The notes beneath the pieces were generated by a model. The model did not search any database and had not been told where the DNA came from. It was given only the letters and a program-made list of their open reading frames with translations. Below are positions 43,881-53,374 of a stretch of 64,000 bases of DNA, piece after piece (the first letter of the stretch is position 1; each line of letters begins with the position of its first letter). Both the position numbers and the translations under genes were made by a program. This DNA is from an uncultured Pelagibacteraceae bacterium. Lineage in GTDB: Bacteria > Pseudomonadota > Alphaproteobacteria > Pelagibacterales > Pelagibacteraceae. The stretch is from positions 62,001 to 126,000 of the forward strand of contig CACJQI010000002.1 of NCBI GenBank assembly GCA_902595535.1, in the 5' to 3' direction.

Positions 43881-45893
43881 CATTTTTAAAAATTGAGACT
43901 GATCTATAATTTTAATTTTTAATTCTTTAGCTGTTTCAATTTTTCTTTTGGTTGGTTTATCTCCCGAAATTAAATAATCTAATTTTTTTGTAACACTACT
44001 TACCGTTGAGCCTGAATTTTCTACAATTAAAGATTTTACTTCAGCTCTACTCATGCCACTGAGTTTTCCTGTTATCATAAATGTATAATTTTTTAATAAT
44101 CCATTTTTTTTTTCATTTAAAGCATTTTTGATAGATAATTCTTTGCTTAGTTCATTTACAACGAAATTATTTATTTTATTTGAAAAAAAACTTTTGATTG
44201 AACTTACTTGAGTTTCACCAATCTTATCAACATTTAATAGATCATTATAATTTTTTTTATTAGATAAATCTTTAAAATTTGAAAAAGTTTTAAAAAATTT
44301 TGACAATAATTTTGCATTTTCAAAACCAATATGTCTTATTCCTAATGCATAAATTAATCTTTCTAATGTTATTTTTTTTTTTTCATTAATTGAATATTTC
44401 AAGTTTTCTACAGATAACTTTCCCCAGCCTTCGAGATTTTCAATTCTATCATAATCGAGTCTAAAAATATCTTGAGGAAGTCTAATTAATTTTAATTTCC
44501 AAAAATTTTCAATTATCTTTTTTCCTAAGCCATCAATATTAAAGGCTTCTTTAGATACAAAATGTTTTAATTTCTCAATTGAAATTTTTTCACATTCATA
44601 TCCCTCACTCGTGCATCTTCTTACTGCATCATTCTTTTTCGTTATTTCATTATATTCTTTTGTTGTTTTGGATCCACAAGATGGACAATTTTTAGGAAAT
44701 ACAAATTTAATACTTTTTTTTGTTCTCTTACTAATATCTACTGCAAGAATGTGCGGTATAACATCTCCAGCCCTTTCGACTACTACCGTATCACCTACCC
44801 TAACATCTTTTCTCATAATCTCATCTTCATTATGGAGAGTTGCATTGGAAACTTGAACTCCACCAATATTAATCGGTTTAATTTTTGCAACTGGTGTTAG
44901 TGCTCCAGTTCTTCCGATCTGAATATCTATACTTATAATTTTTGAGACTGCTTTATTTGATGAAAACTTATGCGCAATAGCCCATCTTGGAGCATTTGCA
45001 ACATTGCCTAATCTTTTTTGAAGCTGAAAGTCATTAATTTTATATACAATTCCATCTATATCGAAGTCAATTTCAGCCCTTTTTTTTTCAATTTCATTAT
45101 AATTTAATAACAAATTTTTAACTCCCGAGATTAATTTATTTAGAGGATTAGTTTGAAAGCCCCATTTATCTAGATTTTTTAAAAAATCAAATTGATTATC
45201 TATATTTAAATTTTTTTTATAACCAAATGTATAAGCAATAAATTTTAAGGGAATTTTACTGGTATCATTGGGATTTTTTTGTCTAAGTGAACCAGATGCT
45301 GCATTCCTAGGATTTGCAAATTTATCCTTAAAATTTTCAAAGTCACTATTTCGAATAAAAACTTCACCTCGTATGTCAATTTCTTCTGGAAAATTTTTAT
45401 TAGATATTTTTTTTGGAATATCTTTTATTGTTTCTAAATTCGTTGTTATATCTTCGCCTTCTTTCCCATCACCTCTTGATAATCCTTTCACAAATTTTCC
45501 ATTTTTGTATGTAAGTGAAGCAGAAATACCATCTATTTTTGGCTCAGCACTATATGATAGTTTAAAATTTTCTTTTTCAGATAAAAAATTTAAAATTCTC
45601 TTTTCAAAATTTATTAAATCCTCTTCACTAAAAGCATTAGCTAATGAAAGCATTGGAGCTCTATGTGTGAATTTTTTAAAATTTTTTGAAGGTTTATAAC
45701 CTACAATTTCTGATGGAGATTTTTTTGATTTGAGAAAATCATTGTTTTTTTCTAATGACAAAATACTAAATTTTAGCTCATCATAGTTTTTGTCATTAAC
45801 TAATGGCTTGTTTTTGTCGTAATAATATTGGTTATATTTATTTAATAATTTTATTTTTTTTTGGTATAGCTTTTGAATTTCTTTTTTATCCAT
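43863..45893 (-). CDS. ligA: NAD-dependent DNA ligase
   Basis: Complete 676-aa LigA. The Ia domain has YDELKFSILSLE, and the adenylation lysine is in AEPKIDGISASLTY. Further blocks are GDGKEGEDITTNL, RGEVFIRNSDF and NPRNAASGSLRQK. A Cys4 zinc finger reads CPSCGSKTTKEYNE with CTSEGYEC, helix-hairpin-helix repeats follow, and a C-terminal BRCT domain is FMITGKLSGMSRAEVKSLI. Seals nicks in replication and repair. It is coupled to bamD by an 8-bp overlap, continuing the dcw/lpxC/bamD block; recN, often between them in alphaproteobacteria, is missing. Confidence 0.97.
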   Translation of the reverse strand: MDKKEIQKLYQKKIKLLNKYNQYYYDKNKPLVNDKNYDELKFSILSLEKNNDFLKSKKSPSEIVGYKPSKNFKKFTHRAPMLSLANAFSEEDLINFEKRILNFLSEKENFKLSYSAEPKIDGISASLTYKNGKFVKGLSRGDGKEGEDITTNLETIKDIPKKISNKNFPEEIDIRGEVFIRNSDFENFKDKFANPRNAASGSLRQKNPNDTSKIPLKFIAYTFGYKKNLNIDNQFDFLKNLDKWGFQTNPLNKLISGVKNLLLNYNEIEKKRAEIDFDIDGIVYKINDFQLQKRLGNVANAPRWAIAHKFSSNKAVSKIISIDIQIGRTGALTPVAKIKPINIGGVQVSNATLHNEDEIMRKDVRVGDTVVVERAGDVIPHILAVDISKRTKKSIKFVFPKNCPSCGSKTTKEYNEITKKNDAVRRCTSEGYECEKISIEKLKHFVSKEAFNIDGLGKKIIENFWKLKLIRLPQDIFRLDYDRIENLEGWGKLSVENLKYSINEKKKITLERLIYALGIRHIGFENAKLLSKFFKTFSNFKDLSNKKNYNDLLNVDKIGETQVSSIKSFFSNKINNFVVNELSKELSIKNALNEKKNGLLKNYTFMITGKLSGMSRAEVKSLIVENSGSTVSSVTKKLDYLISGDKPTKRKIETAKELKIKIIDQSQFLKMLNKSS

Positions 45894-46737
45894 CTAAACT
45901 AAATAAAGATTTTATTTTTTTAAAAGTTTTGTTTCTTTTAATTTTTTCTTTCTTTCTTTTTTTAATATTTTCCTCATAATTTTTATCAAAAATACTATAA
46001 GTTTTTTTGTACCAAATAGATGATTGATAATTGTAGCCTAACAAGTTAGCATATTTCTTGGCTTCATCTTTTAATCCTAGTAAATAATGAACTTCAACTA
46101 ATCTATGTAATGCTTCTTCTGCATATATTGTTGTCTCATAATCATCTATGATTTTCCTAAATCTATTAATTGCAGGTATCCATTTTTTTTTATCAAAATA
46201 ATATCTGCCTATATACATTTCTTTAGCTGCAAGAGTATCATTCACTAATTCAACTTTGTATTCTGCGTCTAATGAATAGTTAGTTAAGGGATAATTTTGA
46301 ATTACAATTTCAAAATATTTTTTTGCTTTTATAATTGACTCTAAATCTTTTTTTTCGTCAACAATTTGTTCATAATATGAAATACCTAATAAATAAAAAG
46401 CATAATCTAAATTTTTACTTAAGGGATAAACTCTAATAAATCTTTCCAACTCAGCTATTGTGTCACCATAATAATCTTGTGTATAATATGAATAAGCTGC
46501 CATTAAGGCTGATTTTGAAGCCCACTCAGATTGTGGAAACAAAATTTCTGCTTCATTAAATTTTTTTGCTGCATAAAGAACATCTCCTGATTTTAAATTT
46601 TTCATTCCCTCCTTATAAGCTTCAAGAACTTGAAGATCTAAACTTTTCTCTTTAATAACTGACTTTTTAAACTCCTCTTTTTTTGTGCAAGAAACAAGGA
46701 CAGTGAATAAGATGATAAAAAGAAAAAATTTGTTCAT
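45886..46737 (-). CDS. bamD: Outer membrane assembly lipoprotein BamD
   Basis: A 283-aa lipoprotein (ComL/YfiO) of the BAM complex that inserts outer-membrane beta-barrels. Lipobox LFTVLVSC at residues 10-17. TPR-like helices follow: AYKEGMKNLKSGDVLYAAKKFNEAEILFPQSEWASKSALMAAYSYYTQ, FIRVYPLSKNLDYAFYLLGISYYEQI and AEYKVELVNDTLAAKEMYIGRYYFDKKKWIPAINRFR. The C-terminus is longer and basic (KKRKKEKIKRNK). Positioned after lpxC as in other alphaproteobacteria; overlaps ligA by 8 bp. Confidence 0.93.
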   Translation of the reverse strand: MNKFFLFIILFTVLVSCTKKEEFKKSVIKEKSLDLQVLEAYKEGMKNLKSGDVLYAAKKFNEAEILFPQSEWASKSALMAAYSYYTQDYYGDTIAELERFIRVYPLSKNLDYAFYLLGISYYEQIVDEKKDLESIIKAKKYFEIVIQNYPLTNYSLDAEYKVELVNDTLAAKEMYIGRYYFDKKKWIPAINRFRKIIDDYETTIYAEEALHRLVEVHYLLGLKDEAKKYANLLGYNYQSSIWYKKTYSIFDKNYEENIKKRKKEKIKRNKTFKKIKSLFSLDG

Positions 46738-46792
46738 AAATATTTCTTGTTTATACTGACTTAACCAATAATTTTAAAGTTTTCTTTATTTT

Positions 46793-47719
46793 CTAAGCTA
46801 TAGACCTAAGTAGGTTTCTATTTATGAGAGTATGTGGAAGATTTTTTTCTCTTATCTCTATTATTGAAAAATTATTCTTATCTATAAAAACTTTTCTTAA
46901 TAGCTGGTTAGTTAAAAAATGACCACCTTGAGAACACTCAACATTTCCAATAATTCTATAACCAGAAGTATACAGATCTCCTATACAATCAAGTATTTTA
47001 TGATTAACAAATTCCTTATCATTTCTTAAACCATCTTTATTTAGTATTTCTTTATCCTTTACCACTATTGCATTATCTAGACTGCCACCTTTTGCAAGGC
47101 CGTTCTTTTTAATAAACTCTATATCTTCAAACAAGCAAAAAGTTCTTGAATTATATATATCAGTTAAATCATCCTCATAAACTTTAACCTTATTACTTTG
47201 ATTTCCAATAATTTCATTATTAAATTTTAATTCAAAATCTATATTTAAACTTAATTTTGATGGTTCTATTGATATAAATCTTTGACCATCGGAATATTGA
47301 ATTTTTTGATTTATTTTGATAATTTTAATTGGTTCTTCACTTGTCTCAAAACCAGATGAAATAATTTTTTCAATAAAGTTTTTTGCCGAGCCATCTAAGA
47401 TTGGCACTTCTTCATTATCAATTTCAACAATTGCATTATCAATTCCTAAACCAAATAATGCTCCCATCAAATGTTCAATTGTTGAAACTTTTACACCAAA
47501 TTCATTTTCGATAGTGGTGTTTAACGATGTATTGGTTACATTTAAAAAATTCGGATAAACATAATTATTATTTTTTAAATCAACTCTTTTAAAAACTATA
47601 CCTTCGTTTGGTTTAGCAGATTTTAAAGTAACATTTGCATTTAAACCATTATGTAGAGCAATTCCACTAAATGAGACAGGTGTTTTTACAGTTTTTTGAG
47701 TAAGATAAGACACATACAC
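46793..47719 (-). CDS. lpxC: UDP-3-O-acyl-N-acetylglucosamine deacetylase
   Basis: Zn-dependent deacetylase, first committed step of lipid A synthesis. Motifs: TPVSFSGIALHNGLNANV, VSTIEHLMGALFGLGIDNAIVEIDNEEVPILDGSA (His ligand of HLMGA), RTFCLFEDIEFIKKNGLAKGGSLDNAIV, DGLRNDKEFVNHKILDCIGDLY (His and Asp ligands) and GHFLTNQLLRK (catalytic His). There is no ATG before the conserved region. The track start is TTG at 47752; GTG at 47719 or 47713 would give a more usual N-terminus, and I chose 47719. Presence implies a true LPS outer membrane. Confidence 0.93.
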   Translation of the reverse strand: MYVSYLTQKTVKTPVSFSGIALHNGLNANVTLKSAKPNEGIVFKRVDLKNNNYVYPNFLNVTNTSLNTTIENEFGVKVSTIEHLMGALFGLGIDNAIVEIDNEEVPILDGSAKNFIEKIISSGFETSEEPIKIIKINQKIQYSDGQRFISIEPSKLSLNIDFELKFNNEIIGNQSNKVKVYEDDLTDIYNSRTFCLFEDIEFIKKNGLAKGGSLDNAIVVKDKEILNKDGLRNDKEFVNHKILDCIGDLYTSGYRIIGNVECSQGGHFLTNQLLRKVFIDKNNFSIIEIREKNLPHTLINRNLLRSIA

Positions 47720-47776
47720 TTTTAGAATGGTACGTGTCACTTTTAAATACAACTAATGTTACCAGAAAAAACAATT

Positions 47777-48448
47777 TTAACTAAAAATGTTGAAAAATCT
47801 CTCAAAAAATCCATAATTTACTGTACTTTTTGGAACTATTAAAACCTCGTCATCATTACAACCATTAATTATTTTATGTGTGGCTGAAGATAGTTCTAGT
47901 TCATCGTCCTTAAAATAATTTTTAACATACTTGCCATCAATAAATTTTGAGATCTTAATTTGATACTCTTGCATAACTTTATTCAAATTAATAATTAAAT
48001 TATTAGATAAAGTTATAAAACACACCTCTAAATATTGAGGATTAGTATCTTCATAAACTAATTTGTTATTTATTAATATATGCATAATTGTTTGATTTTT
48101 ATAATTTTCATTAATTAAATTTTTTAATTTTATTAAAGTATTTTTTAAACTTTCTTTATTTATTTTATTTTCTATTTTTTTTTTATTACCAAGCTCAATG
48201 ATAAGATTATTTTTGTTATCAACAATTAAAAAAATATTCTTTATAAAAGTTCCAATTAGTTTTTCTATTTTAAAAACATTTTTATCAAGAAATTCAGTTA
48301 ATTCTGAAAATTCAATAAAATCAAAATTATTTTGAGTTATTAAAGTTTCTTGGAATAAATTTTTAAAATTCTTTTTATCAAATAAAAAAATTTCAAATTT
48401 ATTACTTGATAGGTATAAATAAGTTTCAAAATCTGTTTCTTCAATCAT
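47777..48448 (-). CDS. Reduced FtsA-like cell-division protein
   Basis: A 223-aa protein in the ftsA position, directly after ftsQ (8-bp overlap). FtsA is normally about 420 aa with two actin subdomain pairs. Here residues 10-25 (YLYLSSNKFEIFLFDK) resemble the first strands. Residues about 75-175, including LVYEDTNPQYLEVCFITLSNNLIINLNKVMQEYQIKISKFI, look like the FtsA-specific 1C subdomain. The end, NYGFFERFFNIFS, is an amphipathic helix like FtsA membrane-targeting tails. No DIGGGT-type ATP-binding motifs exist. I infer a minimal membrane tether for FtsZ/divisome proteins; the homology is by eye and position. Confidence 0.5.
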   Translation of the reverse strand: MIEETDFETYLYLSSNKFEIFLFDKKNFKNLFQETLITQNNFDFIEFSELTEFLDKNVFKIEKLIGTFIKNIFLIVDNKNNLIIELGNKKKIENKINKESLKNTLIKLKNLINENYKNQTIMHILINNKLVYEDTNPQYLEVCFITLSNNLIINLNKVMQEYQIKISKFIDGKYVKNYFKDDELELSSATHKIINGCNDDEVLIVPKSTVNYGFFERFFNIFS

Positions 48449-49118
48449 CTAAAATTATTTGATTTTGAATTCTTGCATCAATTATTTTTATACTATTGTT
48501 ATTGTTTTCTAGTAAAAAATCCGAAACTAAATCTAAAGTTTTTTTTATATTTTTAGATGGCAATTTAATTAATACATCATTTTTAATCTGAATATCCCAC
48601 CTATCAGATGAAAAAAAAAATAAATTATCAATGTCTTTGTATTTAAATTTTGAGTCATCAATTTTTTTTTTAAATTTTAAAAATTGATCTATTTCAGGTT
48701 TACCAAATATAAATGGTAAATAGTTACTTTTATCTTTATGTTTAATGGGAGAAAGCTTTCCATTTGAACCTATTAAAAAAAAATTTTTATTATTTTTTAT
48801 CCTTGCTAAAAATTTTGTTTTTTTTACATTAATATCAATAGAATGTGGATATCTTTTAAAAATTTCATAATCATGAATTAGAGTATTAGAATTAATTATT
48901 TTATTAATATTTTTTTTATCTAAAAAAAAAATATTACCAAGATTTAAATCAATAAAATTATATAATAAAACTTGATTATCATTATGCCCCAATCCTAATA
49001 CATTTATATTCTTAATGTTTTCAAACTTTAAACTATTAATAGTGTCATTGTTAATAGATCCAAATAGTAATAATAAGAAAAAATAAATTAATATCTTTTT
49101 ACCTTTTCGTTGAGGCAT
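48441..49118 (-). CDS. ftsQ: Cell division protein FtsQ
   Basis: A 225-aa bitopic divisome protein. It has a short basic N-terminus (MPQRKGKK), one membrane helix (ILIYFFLLLLFGSI), a POTRA-like domain starting IKNINVLGLGHNDNQVLLYNFI, and a beta domain with YPHSIDINVKKTKFLARIKNNKNFFLIGSNGKLSPI (the P-x-x-L-x-I-x-V-x-E-R-x-P-x-A-x-W-like motif). Ends in RIQNQIILDD. Slightly short but recognisable. Overlaps ddl by 20 bp and the FtsA-like gene by 8 bp, giving the canonical ddl-ftsQ-ftsA order. Confidence 0.85.
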   Translation of the reverse strand: MPQRKGKKILIYFFLLLLFGSINNDTINSLKFENIKNINVLGLGHNDNQVLLYNFIDLNLGNIFFLDKKNINKIINSNTLIHDYEIFKRYPHSIDINVKKTKFLARIKNNKNFFLIGSNGKLSPIKHKDKSNYLPFIFGKPEIDQFLKFKKKIDDSKFKYKDIDNLFFFSSDRWDIQIKNDVLIKLPSKNIKKTLDLVSDFLLENNNNSIKIIDARIQNQIILDD

Positions 49119-50013
49119 CTTTCAAAATCCAATAAATTAATTTATAAAAACTTATTCCTTGGTATGCGGCTATTTCTGGAACTAGAGATAGTTTTGTCAT
49201 ACCTGGTTGAGTATTTATTTCTAATAAATAAAATTTATTTTTATAAAATTTAAAATCTGATCTCGTTACACCTCTGCATCCAATTTTTTTATGTGCCTTA
49301 AATGCTATATTCAAAACTTCACTTAATTTATTTTTATCTAAATCAACTGGAATAATGTGCTGTGTTTTTGCGTTAGTATTATATTTTGCCTGATAATCAT
49401 AAAATTTTCTTTTAGGTTTAAGCTCAATTGCTCCTAATTTTTTATGTCCCATGATTGCTACCTGGATCTCCCTTCCGCCAATAAATTCTTCGATCATCAC
49501 TTGCTTGTAACTTTTCATCTTTTTTAAAATCTGATTTATATTTTTTTTTGTACAGATGAATACATTAACACTTGAGCCCTCATTAATTGGCTTAACTACT
49601 ACTGGAAATTTTAATTCTTTATTTATTTTATTTACCAATTCTAAATTTTTTTTATCAAATGAATATTTGATATGTTTTGGAGTTATAATTTTATTTTTTT
49701 CAAAGATTTTTTTAGAAATCTCTTTATCCATTGCAATAGAAGAAGCAATAACTCCCGAATGAGTATATGGTATTTTAAATTGTTCTAAAATAGTTTGAAT
49801 ATATCCGTCCTCTCCAAACTGACCGTGTAGAGCATTAAATATTACTGATGGTTTGAATTCTTTAATCTTTTTTTCTAAACTCTTATCTGGTTCAGAAATT
49901 CTTATTTTGTAACCATGTTTTTTCAATTCTTTTGCAACCTGAAAACCTGTATCAAGACTAATTAATCTCTCTTTTGAAATACCTCCAGATAATATAAGAA
50001 TTTTTTTTTTCAA
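49099..50013 (-). CDS. ddl: D-alanine-D-alanine ligase
   Basis: ATP-grasp ligase making the D-Ala-D-Ala dipeptide for MurF. 304 aa; ILSGGISKERLISLDTG, FNALHGQFGEDGYIQTILEQFKIPYTHSGVIASSIAMDK, FPVVVKPINEGSSVNV, EEFIGGREIQVAIMG and the Mg-binding FYLLEINTQPGMT are all typical. Between murB (1-bp gap) and ftsQ (overlap) in the dcw cluster. Confidence 0.96.
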   Translation of the reverse strand: MKKKILILSGGISKERLISLDTGFQVAKELKKHGYKIRISEPDKSLEKKIKEFKPSVIFNALHGQFGEDGYIQTILEQFKIPYTHSGVIASSIAMDKEISKKIFEKNKIITPKHIKYSFDKKNLELVNKINKELKFPVVVKPINEGSSVNVFICTKKNINQILKKMKSYKQVMIEEFIGGREIQVAIMGHKKLGAIELKPKRKFYDYQAKYNTNAKTQHIIPVDLDKNKLSEVLNIAFKAHKKIGCRGVTRSDFKFYKNKFYLLEINTQPGMTKLSLVPEIAAYQGISFYKLIYWILKDASTKR

Positions 50014-50014
50014 T

Positions 50015-50923
50015 TTATTCTAAAATTTTAATTTCTGTTTCTAACTTAATACCAGTTTTTTTTAAAACACTTTCAGACACATAATCTATTAACTTTTTCA
50101 TATCCTCAAATCTTGCATTCCCTTTATTAACAAAAAAATTACAATGTTTTTCTGAAATACAAGCATCTCCAAAAGATTTTTCAAGAGGGACCGATTCTTT
50201 GATTAATTGCCAAACTTTTTTATCTGATTGATCTAATGGATTTTTGAAAGTACTTCCACTTGTTTTAATTTTAGTAGGTTGAGCTATTTCTTTCTTTTCT
50301 TTAAGGGATATCATTTCATCTTTAATTAGTTCCTTGTCTTTTTTAAAACCTCTAAAAGATGCACTTAAAAAAATAAGATCATCAGACAGTCCACTATCTC
50401 TATATCTAAAATTTATATCTTTTGCAGGTATTGTTAAAACTTGTCCAGATTTACTTAATGCCTGTATTGAAATCAAAATATCTTTAAATTCTCTTTTGAA
50501 ACACCCTGCATTCATTTTAATTCCACCACCTACTGTTCCTGGTATACATGAAAGAAATTCAAATCCACCCAGGCTATTTTCCATAGCAAAATAAGATAAT
50601 GACTTATCACTAACCGCACTACCTGCAACAATGATTTCTTCTGATAGTAATGAAATATTATTAAAATTGTTTGTAAGTTTAATCACAACTCCATTAAATT
50701 GTTCATCAGTAATTAATGTATTAGACCCACCACCTAAAATAAATATTTTTTCATTATTTTCAATTTTTTTAAGAAATCTGATTAGTTCTTTCAGATTATC
50801 AGCTTTATAGTAAATTTTTGTTTTACCACCAATATTAAACCAATTTTTTTTTTTAAGATCATAATCTAACTTTAAGTTATCATTAAATTCTTGTGATAAT
50901 TCTTTTAAATCAATTTTCATCAT
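50015..50923 (-). CDS. murB: UDP-N-acetylenolpyruvoylglucosamine reductase
   Basis: FAD enzyme reducing UDP-GlcNAc-enolpyruvate to UDP-MurNAc with NADPH. 302 aa, type II (short) MurB: IFILGGGSNTLITDEQFNGVVIKL, FEFLSCIPGTVGGGIKMNAGCFKREFKDI, FRYRDSGL with the catalytic Tyr-Arg, and KTSGSTFKNPLDQSDKKVWQLI with the catalytic Ser. Its start overlaps murC by 4 bp. murA is not in the window. Confidence 0.96.
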   Translation of the reverse strand: MMKIDLKELSQEFNDNLKLDYDLKKKNWFNIGGKTKIYYKADNLKELIRFLKKIENNEKIFILGGGSNTLITDEQFNGVVIKLTNNFNNISLLSEEIIVAGSAVSDKSLSYFAMENSLGGFEFLSCIPGTVGGGIKMNAGCFKREFKDILISIQALSKSGQVLTIPAKDINFRYRDSGLSDDLIFLSASFRGFKKDKELIKDEMISLKEKKEIAQPTKIKTSGSTFKNPLDQSDKKVWQLIKESVPLEKSFGDACISEKHCNFFVNKGNARFEDMKKLIDYVSESVLKKTGIKLETEIKILE

Positions 50924-52314
50924 AAATGATTAGGTAATTCTCTCATCCATGTTGAAATAGACCCAGCACCCATTCCAATTACTATTTTTTTTCCATAGAT
51001 ATTGTTTTTAATATATTTTGCTAATTTAATTTTATCGTCAACTAAAATTAATTGAACCTTTGAATTTTTAATTATTTCTTTTGCAAAACTTACATAGCTA
51101 AATCCAAGTTTCATTTTTTCACCAGCTGTATATATTGGAAATAAAATTACCTTATCAGCATTCTTAAATGCATAACTAAATTCTTTTTTTAAGTCTTTAA
51201 GTCTTGATATTCTATGTGGTTGAAAAATACATATTTTTTCATAATCTTTATAAACATTTTTTATTCCATCAAGAACTTCCTGGATTTCAGTTGGATGATG
51301 GGCATAATCATCAAAAAAATCTACTTTATTAAATGTAAATATTTTATTAAATCTTCTTTGAACTCCTTTAAAATTTTTAAGACCTTTTTTAATATTTGAA
51401 ACAGGTAGACCCACCGTTAATGATACCGCTATAGCTGCAACAGAATTTTTAATATTATGATTGCCCAATAATGGTATCCTAAATTTTTTAATTATTTGGT
51501 CTTTTTTATTTGGTAATCTGATTTTTAAATCAAATTGAGAATAATCTTTGTAGTGTTTTACATTTTTTATACAAAAATTAGATTTTTGATTTAGACCATA
51601 TGAATAAAAATTTTTATTTTTAATTTTCTTAATCAAATGTCTATTATTTTTATCATCTAAACAAATAAATGATTTACCAAATGAAGGAACTTTTTTAACA
51701 AAATTTAAGAAATAGCTATTTAATTCACTCATAGAACGATAGTAATCCATGTGCTCTCTATCAATGTTTGTTATAATTGAATAAGTTGGAGGTATGTAAA
51801 TAAAGCTTCCATCAGACTCGTCTGCTTCTAGGATGGACCAATCACTTTTACCTAATTTAGCTGAGTTATTAATAGAATTAATAACACCACCATTAATTAT
51901 TGTAGGATCTAATTTAGTTTCTTGAAAAATTGATGCTATTAACGAAGTTGTAGTAGTCTTACCATGTGAGCCAACTACTACAATATTTTTTGTTAAAGAG
52001 ACAATGTTAGCTAACATTTCTCCTCTTTTATATATGGGCAATTGTCTTTTTTTTGCCTCTAGTAACTCTGGATTATTTTTTTTAATTGCAGAAGATACAA
52101 CTAAAATAGTTGCTTGATTAATATTTTGTTTTTTATGACTAATAAATACTTTTATTTTTTCTTTTTTTAGTCTTTCAATATTTTTATTTGAAGAAATATC
52201 ACTTCCCTGAATTTTAAAACCTTTACCTTTCATTATTAAGGATAAACCACTCATACCAATCCCACCAATACCCACAAAGTGTATGATTTCAGATTTTGCT
52301 AATTTAATTTTCAT
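50920..52314 (-). CDS. murC: UDP-N-acetylmuramate-L-alanine ligase
   Basis: Adds L-Ala to UDP-MurNAc; 464 aa. The N-terminal UDP-binding domain is IHFVGIGGIGMSGLSLIMKGKGFKIQGSD, the ATP loop is VVVGSHGKTTTTSLIASIF, and the central domain has TNIDREHMDYYRSM, LLGNHNIKNSVAAIAV and GVQRRFNKIF. C-terminal DDYAHHPTEIQEVL is the MurC signature. It overlaps murG by 11 bp and murB by 4 bp. Confidence 0.97.
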   Translation of the reverse strand: MKIKLAKSEIIHFVGIGGIGMSGLSLIMKGKGFKIQGSDISSNKNIERLKKEKIKVFISHKKQNINQATILVVSSAIKKNNPELLEAKKRQLPIYKRGEMLANIVSLTKNIVVVGSHGKTTTTSLIASIFQETKLDPTIINGGVINSINNSAKLGKSDWSILEADESDGSFIYIPPTYSIITNIDREHMDYYRSMSELNSYFLNFVKKVPSFGKSFICLDDKNNRHLIKKIKNKNFYSYGLNQKSNFCIKNVKHYKDYSQFDLKIRLPNKKDQIIKKFRIPLLGNHNIKNSVAAIAVSLTVGLPVSNIKKGLKNFKGVQRRFNKIFTFNKVDFFDDYAHHPTEIQEVLDGIKNVYKDYEKICIFQPHRISRLKDLKKEFSYAFKNADKVILFPIYTAGEKMKLGFSYVSFAKEIIKNSKVQLILVDDKIKLAKYIKNNIYGKKIVIGMGAGSISTWMRELPNHL

Positions 52315-53371
52315 TAAAAATTTCTAATAATTTTTGATTAACATTATTCCAGGTATTTTGATAATTTAATTTTTCTAAATTTATTTTTTTTGTTAAGTAT
52401 TCATTTTTTTTAGTAGATAACTTAATTAATAATTCTTCGAATTTCTGTTTATCAAAATTTTCTTGATCAATAATCCAACAACAATCTTTATCTTTATAAT
52501 ATTTAGCATTCTCGTATTGATGATTATCTTTTGATTTTGGAAGTGGTATTGCGATAAATGGTATTTTAAGCAAAGAAAGTTCTGCCAGGCTTGAGGCACC
52601 AGCTCTAGTGATACACAAGTCAGATTGTTTTAAGAGAATATTTAAATTTTTATTAAATGTAAAAATTTCATTTTCAATTTTATTTACTTTATAAAATTTT
52701 TCAAGAAAATCGGTATTTTTTTTACTTGTTTGATGCAATACTTTTAAAGAACATATTTTTGATATTTTTACTAATAATTCATTAATAAGCGAGTCAAATA
52801 TTTTTGCCCCTTGACTACCTCCAATAATCATAATTGTAAAAAAATTACCTTCATTTTGATAGTTTTCTGAGTCATAATATTTCTTTCTTATTAATGGCAT
52901 TACTATAGTTTGTTTATTCTCAAATTTTTTTGGCAAATTAATTAATTTATTTGAATAACATATTAATTTTTTTGCAAAATATAGGAAAAATTTATTTGCT
53001 CTTCCAAGAACCATGTTGGGTTCAATCAAATAAATTTTAATATTTAAAATTTTTGCAGCCAAACATAATGGTAAGGACATGTAGCCGCCTGTAGAGATCA
53101 AAATTGAAACATTTTCTTTTTTCAAAATTATTAAAGATTTTAAAGTTAAAATAACAACTTTTAGAAATGAAAAAGGAAATAATAATAAATTATTTAATTT
53201 TGGTGTATTAACAATTATATACTTATAATTTTCTTTATCTAAGTACTTAAGTCCCCTCAGATCAGTTGAGATTAAAGTTTCATAATTAGTTTTTAAATGA
53301 TCATAAATTGTAACTGCTGGAAGAACGTGTCCACCAGATCCACCTGTAGAAATTAATATTTTACTTTTCAT
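52304..53371 (-). CDS. murG: UDP-GlcNAc:undecaprenyl-PP-MurNAc-pentapeptide GlcNAc transferase
   Basis: Converts lipid I to lipid II at the inner face of the membrane. 355 aa GT28: the N-terminal glycine-rich loop ISTGGSGGHVLPAVTIYDHL, a second G-loop STGGYMSLPLCLAA, MIIGGSQGAKIFDSL, and the donor-binding CITRAGASSLAELSLLKIPFIAIPLPKSKDNHQYENA. Usually DGHQ replaces the DNHQ seen here. Between ftsW (3-bp gap) and murC (overlap). Confidence 0.96.
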   Translation of the reverse strand: MKSKILISTGGSGGHVLPAVTIYDHLKTNYETLISTDLRGLKYLDKENYKYIIVNTPKLNNLLLFPFSFLKVVILTLKSLIILKKENVSILISTGGYMSLPLCLAAKILNIKIYLIEPNMVLGRANKFFLYFAKKLICYSNKLINLPKKFENKQTIVMPLIRKKYYDSENYQNEGNFFTIMIIGGSQGAKIFDSLINELLVKISKICSLKVLHQTSKKNTDFLEKFYKVNKIENEIFTFNKNLNILLKQSDLCITRAGASSLAELSLLKIPFIAIPLPKSKDNHQYENAKYYKDKDCCWIIDQENFDKQKFEELLIKLSTKKNEYLTKKINLEKLNYQNTWNNVNQKLLEIFNEN

Positions 53372-53374
53372 TAA

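Noticed and set aside
45268-45699. 143-aa plus-strand ORF inside ligA.
   Set aside because: Antisense shadow of a well-conserved gene.
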